From: Bacteroidales bacterium
Lineage (GTDB): Bacteria; Bacteroidota; Bacteroidia; Bacteroidales; F082
NCBI GenBank assembly: GCA_017651645.1
Contig: JAGCCO010000008.1
Location: forward strand, 62,001-126,000
DNA: 64,000 nt
Reading direction: 5' to 3'
Shown here: piece after piece, positions 43,060-51,166 of the stretch
Layout: each line of letters opens with the position of its first letter
How positions within the stretch are numbered: position 1 is the stretch's first letter
Translations under genes and position numbers: made by a program
Notes under the pieces: model-generated
Seen by the model: the letters and a program-made list of their open reading frames with translations, nothing else
What the model was told of the DNA's origin: nothing
Databases searched by the model: none

Positions 43060-43133
43060 CTGTAAGGCTGTCGTACCACGGCAGCCGCTGTGCCGTTTCA
43101 GCGTGCGGCTGCCACGGTGTGACAGCCCTACAG
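43060..43133. repeat. Large inverted repeat between two operon genes
   Basis: Two 29-nt arms (43060-43088 and 43105-43133) match with about five mismatches, some allowing G-T pairs. The arms contain GGCTGTC and GGCAGCCGC. It fills most of the 125-bp gap between the genes at 43014 and 43140 and could be a MITE-like insertion, an attenuator or an RNA-processing hairpin. Confidence 0.8.
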
Positions 43134-43139
43134 TCCCAA

Positions 43140-46100
43140 TTATTTCACCACAAATTTCCGCGTCTCACCTCCAATGCTAATGAAATACATACCCTCGGGC
43201 AAATTCGTCACATCAATCTGCTGGGTCTCAGCGGTGATTTGGCCTTGCAGCAAGATTTGGCCAATCAGATTGGTGATACAATACGTTTGGGTGTGTAGAG
43301 ACGTTGCGTGCAACGTCTGTACAAACAAAACGCCATTGGTAGGATTAGGATAAACCACCAATCCCGTCGAAGGAGACGAAGGACCGTCCTCCTCAATGCC
43401 ATGCAGGTCACTGTATATCGCGTCGCAGTCCTCATCACCATATTTGAACACCAGTTCATCATCAACCCAATAACAGCGCATACCTTCCACGCGCACACCG
43501 TCGTCATTGTCCATCAGTCTTTCAGGGAAAAAACTCGTAAGATGGCCGATGCCACAAACGATGTCGCCACTGAAGAGGTCATCCGCATCGCTGACGCGTA
43601 GCATCCGCCAAGTACTGCCTTCGTACTCAATGTCTTCCACCGCATCCACATGCATGACAAGGCTTTCGTTACCTACCTTGATTTCCCACTCGTCGCCTTC
43701 TTGAGCTACAAAGTCATACAGCACAGTAAATTCTTCCAAGGTCTTGTTCCACCAATACAGTTTGCCGTCGCGCTCATAAACATATTCATGTGTCACATCA
43801 GTATGTACATCCTTGTCGTAAAGCGTATTAATCCTCACAAGAATATGCGTCGGCTCATCCTGGATGATGGTGTCGCCAGCCTGATACAAATATTGATAAG
43901 TGATTGAGCCGTTCTCATTTTGGATTTCGTAGTACCATTCATAATGGATGATATCATCGATAAAGTTCTGGAAGTATTCCCAATTAGGAGCATTTTGATA
44001 GGCTTCCTTGCTGCCGATCGGCACATGGATGGGAATATTGGGGTCGTAGAAATAAACAGAGGCATAGCCATTGAAGGCTTGCTCATCCAACTGCGGAGGG
44101 ATGGGATTGTAAGAATAGATTTCGGCGAAACGAGTGTTTCTGAAAGCATGGTCTTCGATACGGGTGACCGAAGCTGGGATCCGCAGAGTTCCGGTAAAAT
44201 TCTCACAACCAGAGAAAGCGGCGGCGCCAATGTACTCCAGATTGTCGCCCAAAACGAGGTCTGAAAAATAGCAATCGTAAAACGCCCAAAGGTTTATGGT
44301 TATCACCGAGTTTGGGATGACCAATGTGCCTGTGAAGCCAGAACCATAAAACATGGTATGCTCTATTTCGGTCAGGGATTCGGATATTTTGAGTTCGCCA
44401 GTCATGTTTTGGCAATGGTCGAACGCCCTCAGGCCCACCGAAGTCACAGTGTTAGGCATTATCAGCGATCCTGAAAACTCGCTGTTGGCGAAAGCAAATG
44501 TACCAATGGTGGTCAGCGAGTCAGGCAATGTGAGCGTGCCCGTGAAGTGGCACGACTGGAAGGCATAATCACCGATGGTCCTTACAGAGTTGGGGATCAC
44601 GAGGTCGCCGCCATCGCCCGCACCGTGAAAGGCATTTCCTCCGATAGTGACAACATCATCGGGGATGACCGTGGTTTTACAACCCAAAAAAAGCGTTTTG
44701 TCGTCCCTTTTGATGATGGCGTTGCTTTCAGCATAGTACAGCGGATGGTTTTCGTCAACGGTGATGCTTTCCAAAGCGGGGTCGTTGGTGAAGACGGATG
44801 GAAACACAGTGGTCACAGATGAAGGAAGATGCAGTGACGTCAACGAAGAACATCCACTGAAAGCATTATGGAAGATAGAGGTAAGGGTGTTGGGTAAACT
44901 TAGCGATGTCATGCCGCTGCTTGAGTTAAAAGCATTGTGCCAAATGGTGGTAACGCCTTCTTGCAATTCAACAGCATTCAACCCAGAACAAGCATAAAAG
45001 GCCTGTTCGTTAATATCCGTGATGCTACCCGGGACAATCAACGTTCCCGTCAAACCGTCACATTCGTAAAATGCAGCGACGTCAACTTCCGTTAAAGTAT
45101 AGTTCTCGCCTTGGTATGTGACCGTTGAGGGCAAAGTCATGCTGCCTTGAGGTTTCTCGTAACCTTCCCAATAGGTACTCTCCCAAGGGTTCTCTGGTTC
45201 ATGGGGAAAAGTCACTTTGACGGTCTTTTGTTCCTCGTCAGTGATGATGTAATAAAGCGTCTGACCCGTTTCGCATACTGCCGAGAAGTCGTAATGCTCC
45301 GTGCCAGGAGCTTGGTTAACGATTTCGTCAGCATTGGCATAGCTCTTGTAAAATTGGTCAATACCACTGTAATACAGGTGGTTGTCGAATCCTTTGAAGA
45401 GGAACTTCATAGGTATACAACAACCTGGAAGCGGACGCACCCCAAAGAACCTTTCCCCTATCTCGGTGAAATGCTCGCCATGATCTAGAGAATAAGTCAA
45501 AACTTCCGTGTCATCCTCATCGTTATAGATTATTGTATAGACGATTCCGTTGTCGGAGATGCTAATGTATTTGGTCTCAAAAGCATAGTATCCGGGAAGC
45601 TGTTCAAATCCGGAAAACCCATCGCCATAGCCTGCACAAACCACATTGCCATCCGGGTCAAACTCCATATCCCAAATCTCCAGACTTTCAAAAGCGACGA
45701 GCTCCCAGTTTTGCATGTCCGAAAGGGTTGAATGATAGAGGCCGCTGCCATAATAATACAAACTGATATAGACATCTCCGTTTTCATTGACCATAATATC
45801 GCTGATGGTATATTCATTTTCAAAAACATCGGTGTTCGCCTCCCACGTGGTACCGCCATCAGTGGTCCAGAAAACGCTGCCATAATCAGTCGAGCCCACT
45901 ATGATGTCGTTGTTCAAGGCGTACAGATTCCATGCTTTATCTCCATTGCTCAAAGGAGCTTCTGAAGTCTGCTGCCAAGTGTCGCCGTAGTCGTCGGAAT
46001 ACCATGCCCTAAACGGATTGTCTTCAAAAACGAATATTCTTCCCTCAGGGCTTACGGTGAAACAGTATTCATTGAAGTAATAATCGTAGCCTGTTTCGTA

Positions 46101-46298
46101 TCCCAGAACGATTTGAAGTGTTTCGCCTTCGTCCTGCGAGCGGCCAATTCCGCTGTAACCGCAATTGAAATAAAGGCTTCCGTCGGGAGCGGCACCTAAA
46201 AAAACAGCTGATACATCTATAGGGTTCCAAATGTTTTGTGCCGTCAGCGTCCCAAACCAGCCGAGGCAAATCGCTAAAGCTAATACTAATCTTTTCAT
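43140..46298 (-). CDS. T9SS surface protein: Asp-box repeats, BspA LRR and shared C-terminal cassette
   Basis: This 1052-aa protein has a signal peptide (residues 1-20) and BNR/Asp-box repeats (about residues 25-330). A Y-D-F-S-A-V-C-E-T-G-Q-T-L-Y-Y module (about 343) matches that opening the giant BspA-like proteins. LRR_5 repeats follow (about 395-750), then the W-Y-Y-E-I-Q cassette (about 785-975) and a T9SS sorting domain (VYPNP, PEGMYFISI). It mixes modules otherwise found in separate genes of the window. It lies 19 bp after the upstream gene, so it is co-transcribed. Adhesion or glycan binding is a plausible role, not shown. Confidence 0.83.
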   Translation of the reverse strand: MKRLVLALAICLGWFGTLTAQNIWNPIDVSAVFLGAAPDGSLYFNCGYSGIGRSQDEGETLQIVLGYETGYDYYFNEYCFTVSPEGRIFVFEDNPFRAWYSDDYGDTWQQTSEAPLSNGDKAWNLYALNNDIIVGSTDYGSVFWTTDGGTTWEANTDVFENEYTISDIMVNENGDVYISLYYYGSGLYHSTLSDMQNWELVAFESLEIWDMEFDPDGNVVCAGYGDGFSGFEQLPGYYAFETKYISISDNGIVYTIIYNDEDDTEVLTYSLDHGEHFTEIGERFFGVRPLPGCCIPMKFLFKGFDNHLYYSGIDQFYKSYANADEIVNQAPGTEHYDFSAVCETGQTLYYIITDEEQKTVKVTFPHEPENPWESTYWEGYEKPQGSMTLPSTVTYQGENYTLTEVDVAAFYECDGLTGTLIVPGSITDINEQAFYACSGLNAVELQEGVTTIWHNAFNSSSGMTSLSLPNTLTSIFHNAFSGCSSLTSLHLPSSVTTVFPSVFTNDPALESITVDENHPLYYAESNAIIKRDDKTLFLGCKTTVIPDDVVTIGGNAFHGAGDGGDLVIPNSVRTIGDYAFQSCHFTGTLTLPDSLTTIGTFAFANSEFSGSLIMPNTVTSVGLRAFDHCQNMTGELKISESLTEIEHTMFYGSGFTGTLVIPNSVITINLWAFYDCYFSDLVLGDNLEYIGAAAFSGCENFTGTLRIPASVTRIEDHAFRNTRFAEIYSYNPIPPQLDEQAFNGYASVYFYDPNIPIHVPIGSKEAYQNAPNWEYFQNFIDDIIHYEWYYEIQNENGSITYQYLYQAGDTIIQDEPTHILVRINTLYDKDVHTDVTHEYVYERDGKLYWWNKTLEEFTVLYDFVAQEGDEWEIKVGNESLVMHVDAVEDIEYEGSTWRMLRVSDADDLFSGDIVCGIGHLTSFFPERLMDNDDGVRVEGMRCYWVDDELVFKYGDEDCDAIYSDLHGIEEDGPSSPSTGLVVYPNPTNGVLFVQTLHATSLHTQTYCITNLIGQILLQGQITAETQQIDVTNLPEGMYFISIGGETRKFVVK
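43294..43323. repeat. In-frame palindromic element, copy 2
   Basis: TGTAGAGACGTTGC-GT-GCAACGTCTGTACA, one mismatch per arm, at the same site of the sorting domain as the copies at 40029 and 46480 but with a different core sequence. Confidence 0.85.
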
Positions 46299-46317
46299 GG
46301 TCGTATGTTTTTGATTT

Positions 46318-49300
46318 TTATTTATTTACCACAAATTTCAACGTTTCACCCGCAAAAGTAATGAAATACATCCCTTCGGGCAAATTGGCGACATCAATCT
46401 GCTGGGTTTCAGCTGTGATATTGCCTGAAAGGACAGTTTGGCCCATCAGGTTGGTTATTCGATAGGTTTGGTTCGATAGTTGAGACGCACGGCCGTGCGT
46501 CTCAACGAACAAGACACCGTTGGTAGGATTAGGATAAACCGTCAAAGCTCCCGAGCCTGTCGAAGGGCCGTCCTCATCTAGTCCATGCAATTCATCATAA
46601 ATCGCATCGCAGTCCTCATCGCCAGGTTTGAACACCAGTTCATCCCCAACCCAATAGCAGCGTAGACCTTCCACGCGTAGGCCGTCTCCATTGTTCATTA
46701 ATCTTTCGGGGAAGAAACTCGTCAGGTGACCGATGCCGCACACGATGTTGCCGCTGAAGATGTTGCCTGCATCGCTCACGCGCAACATCCGATAGAAACT
46801 ACCCTCGTATTCAACGGTTTCCACGGCATCCACATGCATGATGAGGCTCTCCGTCCCTACCTTGATTTCCCATTCGTCGCCCACCTCGGCTTCAAAGTCA
46901 TACAGCATGGTAAACGCCTCCAAGGTCTTGTTCCACCAATACACCTTGTTGTTACGTTTATAGACATATTCGTGTGTCACTTCGTCACGCAATCCCTTGT
47001 CGTAAAGCGTATTAATCCTCACAAGGATATGCGTTGGCTCATCCTGGACAATGGTGTCACCAGCTTGATACATATATTGATAGGTGACGCTGCCGTTCTC
47101 GTTCTGGATTTCGTAGTACCATTCTGAACCCATCAAGAAATTATTCCCTCCGAGAGGTATCATCGCCGTCTTGTAAATGTAACCATTTTCAGCGGCAATG
47201 AAGAAAGTCGTATCTATGCCGTCAATGTCGTACAAATCCCTGCAATGCGTCACGCCATCGTTATAGCAATATGGGATTCCCACATGAATGTATTCGCAAT
47301 GCTCCCAGCCATCCTTCAAGATGAAAGGATTCGTTTCATTTGAGCCTTTATCCAAAGTCATGCCCATAAGGACACAACCGTAAGTGTCTGAAGTGAATTT
47401 GGAGTGGCTCACATTACCGAAACCATACGCTGTCATGATGGGGGTTGCAACATGCAAATAGGAAACAGTTTCAAAACCGTCTTCAGTCACCATCAAGTTA
47501 TATTGATATAAATTGAAATTACCAAAGAGTTCCACATGATTCTCGTCAAAGAAATGCGTGGCAACCGTATGATCGATATATTCATTAAAGTACACCTCGT
47601 CCCAATTCTGTCCTGAATCGGTTGTTTTATAGATATGCATTCCTGGTGTGACACAATCTGAATTAATGGCAACAAGATACCCTGTTTCGTCCTTAAAATA
47701 CAACTCACAATGCACGATTCTCCCCAACGGTTCAAAAGAGGCCGAACAGAAGAAACTCTGTCCGCCGTCAGTGGTCTTCCAAAGGAGATTGTCAGCGGTA
47801 AGAAGGTAGAACGTTTCAGCATCAACCACAAACAAGTCATTGGTACGCTGAAAATCAGGATGTTCCAAATAAACGAAATTAGTGTTGGGGAGTTCCTGCC
47901 AGGTCTCGCCGCCATCGGTGGTCTTCACGATGATGCCTTTGTGGTGGTAGACATCCCAATAGCAGGAGTCGCCGCAAGCGTAGCCCACTTGTTCGTTGGC
48001 AAAGGCCACATGCATCATGTCGTAGCCTTCTTTCTCGAACTTGACCGTCCATGAGTCGCCGCCATTGGTGGTTTTCAGGATTTTGCCGTTCTCGCCACAA
48101 GCAACCACTTCGTGCTCGTTAAGGCAAGCCACACCATAAAGGTTCTCGGTGGCACCCGTCGGGATTTCCAGCCAGCCTTCCACAAAGCTTTGAGATGGTG
48201 TGGGTGGTGTCGGGTAGACCATATAGCACTCATTATACCCCGGAGTGGTGTTCTGCCAAACCAAGTCACCGTCCTCGTAATAGCAAAGGAGATTGGTCGA
48301 GCCTCCCATCAAGAAAAGCGAACCCGAATCGATGATTCCATAAAGGCTGCCTATTCCCTCAATCCACACTTCCTGGTCTCCCCAAGAATATTCCAACACA
48401 ATCTGTTTCCTTGGCTCGCCATTAATAAGAATTTCATTGGTTTCAACGACGAACATCCAGTCTGGATAAAACCCACTGCCATTCATAATAATGGTGTCTC
48501 CGACTTCCATTGAGAAATCATAAAGAATCTCATCGTAAGAGGAGCCGTCTCTACGATAGAGAACTTGCCTGTCTTCGGTTTCTCTGATAACGCCACAAAC
48601 GCTCCAACCAGTAAGGTCTTCGTTTCTTGTCGTGTACATCACTTTGTACGACACACCGTCCACCAGCGAATCACCCTCGATTTTGTATATGTCGGTGTAC
48701 ATGTGTTGTGGCTCCGGCGGACTCCACGGATAAGAAAACAGCACATTCCATTGTTTTCCTTCAGCAACAATCGGTTCGTATTGGTGCGGTTCAACAATCT
48801 CGCCTTCAATATAGATGTCATCAACGCAAATGGCAGACATTCCAGAACTGTAATAGTGACGAATGGCCAAATAGACCTCTTGACCTGCATAAGCAGAAAG
48901 ATCGGTCGTGTAGTTGTACCAATTACGAGGTCCTTGCATGGTCCATTCTTGAAGTGCCGTCCAGTCATGAATGCCATCGTAGGAGATAAATACGCCAAAG
49001 TGCTCTGCTACGTATACTTCATCCAAAGCGCAAGCCCAAAAATCGATTGTTGAAAAGGCTTCTGTCAATGCCACTCGTGGAGAAACAAGATAGTTGCAGG
49101 GAGTCAGGGAGTCGCCAGTGGCATAGTCTCTGGAATACGACATCATCATTCCTTCAGAGTTGTTGAAGCCCATTCCGTCAGAAGAAAGTTCCCAATCATG
49201 CCCATCACCGTCGGCATCAATGGTTGTCCAACCTTGAAGGGTGCCGTCGTCAAAGTTGTAGTTAAGGCTTTGTGCTACGCCTCCAAGGGCGAAGCTGGCC

Positions 49301-49332
49301 AAAATCACTAAAGTTAATACTAGTCTTTTCAT
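46318..49332 (-). CDS. T9SS surface protein: adhesin-like jelly roll, photosystem-assembly-like repeats and shared cassette
   Basis: This 1004-aa protein has a signal peptide (residues 1-20). A jelly-roll adhesin-like domain opens Y-N-F-D-D-G-T-L-Q-G-W (about residues 24-190). A module near 195-380 looks like a diverged copy of the shared cassette (Y-D-F-S-M-E-V-G-D-T). Ycf48/BNR-type repeats follow (about 395-735, with T-T-N-G-G-D-S-W and T-T-D-G-G-E-T-W), then the W-Y-Y-E-I-Q cassette and a T9SS sorting domain. It starts 32 bp after the TPR-HTH regulator gene, with no promoter visible between. Confidence 0.83.
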   Translation of the reverse strand: MKRLVLTLVILASFALGGVAQSLNYNFDDGTLQGWTTIDADGDGHDWELSSDGMGFNNSEGMMMSYSRDYATGDSLTPCNYLVSPRVALTEAFSTIDFWACALDEVYVAEHFGVFISYDGIHDWTALQEWTMQGPRNWYNYTTDLSAYAGQEVYLAIRHYYSSGMSAICVDDIYIEGEIVEPHQYEPIVAEGKQWNVLFSYPWSPPEPQHMYTDIYKIEGDSLVDGVSYKVMYTTRNEDLTGWSVCGVIRETEDRQVLYRRDGSSYDEILYDFSMEVGDTIIMNGSGFYPDWMFVVETNEILINGEPRKQIVLEYSWGDQEVWIEGIGSLYGIIDSGSLFLMGGSTNLLCYYEDGDLVWQNTTPGYNECYMVYPTPPTPSQSFVEGWLEIPTGATENLYGVACLNEHEVVACGENGKILKTTNGGDSWTVKFEKEGYDMMHVAFANEQVGYACGDSCYWDVYHHKGIIVKTTDGGETWQELPNTNFVYLEHPDFQRTNDLFVVDAETFYLLTADNLLWKTTDGGQSFFCSASFEPLGRIVHCELYFKDETGYLVAINSDCVTPGMHIYKTTDSGQNWDEVYFNEYIDHTVATHFFDENHVELFGNFNLYQYNLMVTEDGFETVSYLHVATPIMTAYGFGNVSHSKFTSDTYGCVLMGMTLDKGSNETNPFILKDGWEHCEYIHVGIPYCYNDGVTHCRDLYDIDGIDTTFFIAAENGYIYKTAMIPLGGNNFLMGSEWYYEIQNENGSVTYQYMYQAGDTIVQDEPTHILVRINTLYDKGLRDEVTHEYVYKRNNKVYWWNKTLEAFTMLYDFEAEVGDEWEIKVGTESLIMHVDAVETVEYEGSFYRMLRVSDAGNIFSGNIVCGIGHLTSFFPERLMNNGDGLRVEGLRCYWVGDELVFKPGDEDCDAIYDELHGLDEDGPSTGSGALTVYPNPTNGVLFVETHGRASQLSNQTYRITNLMGQTVLSGNITAETQQIDVANLPEGMYFITFAGETLKFVVNK
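46480..46505. repeat. In-frame palindromic element, copy 3
   Basis: TTGAGACGCACGG and its perfect reverse complement make a 26-bp palindrome inside the sorting-domain coding sequence. Confidence 0.9.
46551..46567. repeat. REP-like GAGCCTGTCGAAGGG element, in frame
   Basis: CCGAGCCTGTCGAAGGG is read on the minus strand as P-S-T-G-S-G immediately before the sorting-domain motif. A matching element is at 59747-59766. The complement contains TTCGACAGGCTC, the core of a widespread bacterial repeat. Confidence 0.75.
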
Positions 49333-49364
49333 ATATCTAATTATTTGATTGTTAATTGCTTTGT

Positions 49365-50843
49365 TTATACTGCATTGACGATTTCCTCAAAGGAGCGTTT
49401 GTCGTCGCCAAGATCCATCTTCATCTGTTTGATACGGGTCTTGCGTTTGTAGTAAGAGTCAGTCTGCGTATCTAACAGGATGGAAATCACCTGGTTGGAG
49501 AAGCCGTTTTTCGAGAGGCAGCAGATGCGCACGTCCCATTGGCAGAGTTTGGGATAGAGTTGCAGCAGGCGTTGCGAGAAGCCGTCGAAAATCAGGTCCG
49601 TCAGGCTGATGAAGTCCTTCCAGTCGTTGTCGGTCAGCTCGAAGTCCAGCGAGTCTGCGTTGATCTCTTCGCTGAGGGCTTGGGCGGTGGCCATAATCTT
49701 GTTGCGCGTCATGATTCTCTCAATCATCATGAAATCCTTCTGCGAGAGGGTCTGCTGGCTGCGCCGCAGCTCGTCGTTGGTGCGGATGAGCGTCTCCATG
49801 TCGCTCACCAACTCGTGGATGCGGTTCTGGTCGCGTTCCACCTGCCGCCCGAAGTGTTCCATCTCCAATTTATGGTCGCTTATTTTCTTCCTCACAATCA
49901 GCAGGATGACCAGCAAGGCAATCACTGTCAGGGCGATGATCAGATACAGCTTCAGGTCACGTGTGCGGTGCAGGCTCTCCAGCTCGCTCTGCTGCGCCTT
50001 CAGCTCATATTCTGCTTTGATGCGCTGCATGGTCTCATGCGAGTGCTCCGCTTCGGATTGCACCAGGTTATCCGAAAACAGCGTATGATATTGCACCGCC
50101 TGCTGGTAGTCACCCTCGCTGTAGGCGATGGCGTAAAGTGTCTGATACACCGACATCTTCAGTCCGGCGCGTTCGCTGCGAAGCGCCTCTTTCAGAAAGC
50201 CCTTCGCCTTGTCGTACTCATGTGTATAATAATGAAGGATGCCCAGTGTCATGTGGGCGATGTCCGTGTCGTTGTCGTTCAGGCCGCATTCCAGTGCTCG
50301 GTTCACGCTCTCGATGCCTTTTGCGAAGTTACCCGTCTCCATGTAGTAGTCGCGTCCCATCTCCAGATGGAGGTCCGCCAGCATGGCCGTGTCCTTCACA
50401 AAGGTGGCGATGCGGAAGGCCGAGTCGTAGTATTGCTTGGCCTGCGTGTATTGCTCCTGCGCTCGCACGGCACGCCCGCTGTTGCGGTAGGCGTTCATCA
50501 TGCCGGTGGAGTCTTCCGTCTGCTTGAAGCAATGCAACGCCTGTTGGTGTTGCTTGAAGGCATCCTCGAAGAGGCCGTGTTTCAGGTACATAGCCCCGAG
50601 GTTATCGCAGAGCAGGCCTTCCAGCTGAATGGCTTCATCGGTTTTGTTGGAACGTTGCACGATGACCAGTCCCTGTAGGAATTTTTCGGCAGCTTCTTCG
50701 GAGTGGCGTTGCTCACGCAGCTGCACACCTTCTTTATATAGGGCTTGCGCCTGTTCCATCCGCTTCGACTGGCTGTCGCAAGCAGACATCATTATGCCGA
50801 TGATGAATGTCGCTAGGATGAGTGTTTTTAGTGTTGCTTTCAT
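49365..50843 (-). CDS. TPR lipoprotein regulator with C-terminal helix-turn-helix
   Basis: This 492-aa protein starts at the ATG at 50843, chosen because a lipoprotein signal follows (lipobox MSAC, about residues 19-22) and a promoter lies at 50939-50932. TPR repeats span about residues 30-290, a membrane helix about 300-320 and a coiled coil to about 380. A C-terminal helical segment near 430-480 (Y-P-K-L-C-Q-W-D-V-R-I-C-C-L, then helices) is like the HTH of Bacteroidota TPR regulators. Such membrane-anchored regulators are thought to sense envelope state. It is first in an apparent operon with three T9SS genes (gaps of 32, 19 and 125 bp). Confidence 0.78.
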   Translation of the reverse strand: MKATLKTLILATFIIGIMMSACDSQSKRMEQAQALYKEGVQLREQRHSEEAAEKFLQGLVIVQRSNKTDEAIQLEGLLCDNLGAMYLKHGLFEDAFKQHQQALHCFKQTEDSTGMMNAYRNSGRAVRAQEQYTQAKQYYDSAFRIATFVKDTAMLADLHLEMGRDYYMETGNFAKGIESVNRALECGLNDNDTDIAHMTLGILHYYTHEYDKAKGFLKEALRSERAGLKMSVYQTLYAIAYSEGDYQQAVQYHTLFSDNLVQSEAEHSHETMQRIKAEYELKAQQSELESLHRTRDLKLYLIIALTVIALLVILLIVRKKISDHKLEMEHFGRQVERDQNRIHELVSDMETLIRTNDELRRSQQTLSQKDFMMIERIMTRNKIMATAQALSEEINADSLDFELTDNDWKDFISLTDLIFDGFSQRLLQLYPKLCQWDVRICCLSKNGFSNQVISILLDTQTDSYYKRKTRIKQMKMDLGDDKRSFEEIVNAV

Positions 50844-51166
50844 AGACTGTATCTTTTTGACGCGGGACTTCGGGACGCGGGACGCTAGACATCCAGTCGT
50901 CCCGTGTCTCGCAGTCTCGTATCCGACATCGCAAAAATATACAGAAAAACCGTTTGTCAAGAGGCAAAGGGTACTCCACGGGGCCATGTCCCTACTTTTT
51001 TGAAATGTCCGTATTGTACTATACTGAAAATCAGATGAATAATGATTGACAGCTAAAGGGCTTGTCCCTACTTTTTTTGATGATCGTGGTTGCCAAAGAC
51101 ACAAAAAAAACAGCCTCCGAAACCTCGGAGGCTGTAATTTTAAATTTTGAATTTTGAATCCAAAAT
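50844..51166. other. Intergenic region upstream of the TPR regulator
   Basis: The gap holds a -7 box on the minus strand (TATTTTTG, 50939-50932), which gives an ~85-nt leader with repeated GGGAC/GTCCC motifs at 50863-50911. A direct repeat TGTCCCTACT-T5/7-GA lies at 50987-51003 and 51063-51080, 76 bp apart and upstream of the promoter. The PPDK terminator is at the right end. No gene is seen. Confidence 0.7.
51100..51135 (-). terminator. Terminator of pyruvate phosphate dikinase
   Basis: The stem CAGCCTCCGA/TCGGAGGCTG (51111-51135) has a T8 run on the minus strand. It is nearly the same hairpin as at 39749-39774. Confidence 0.88.
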
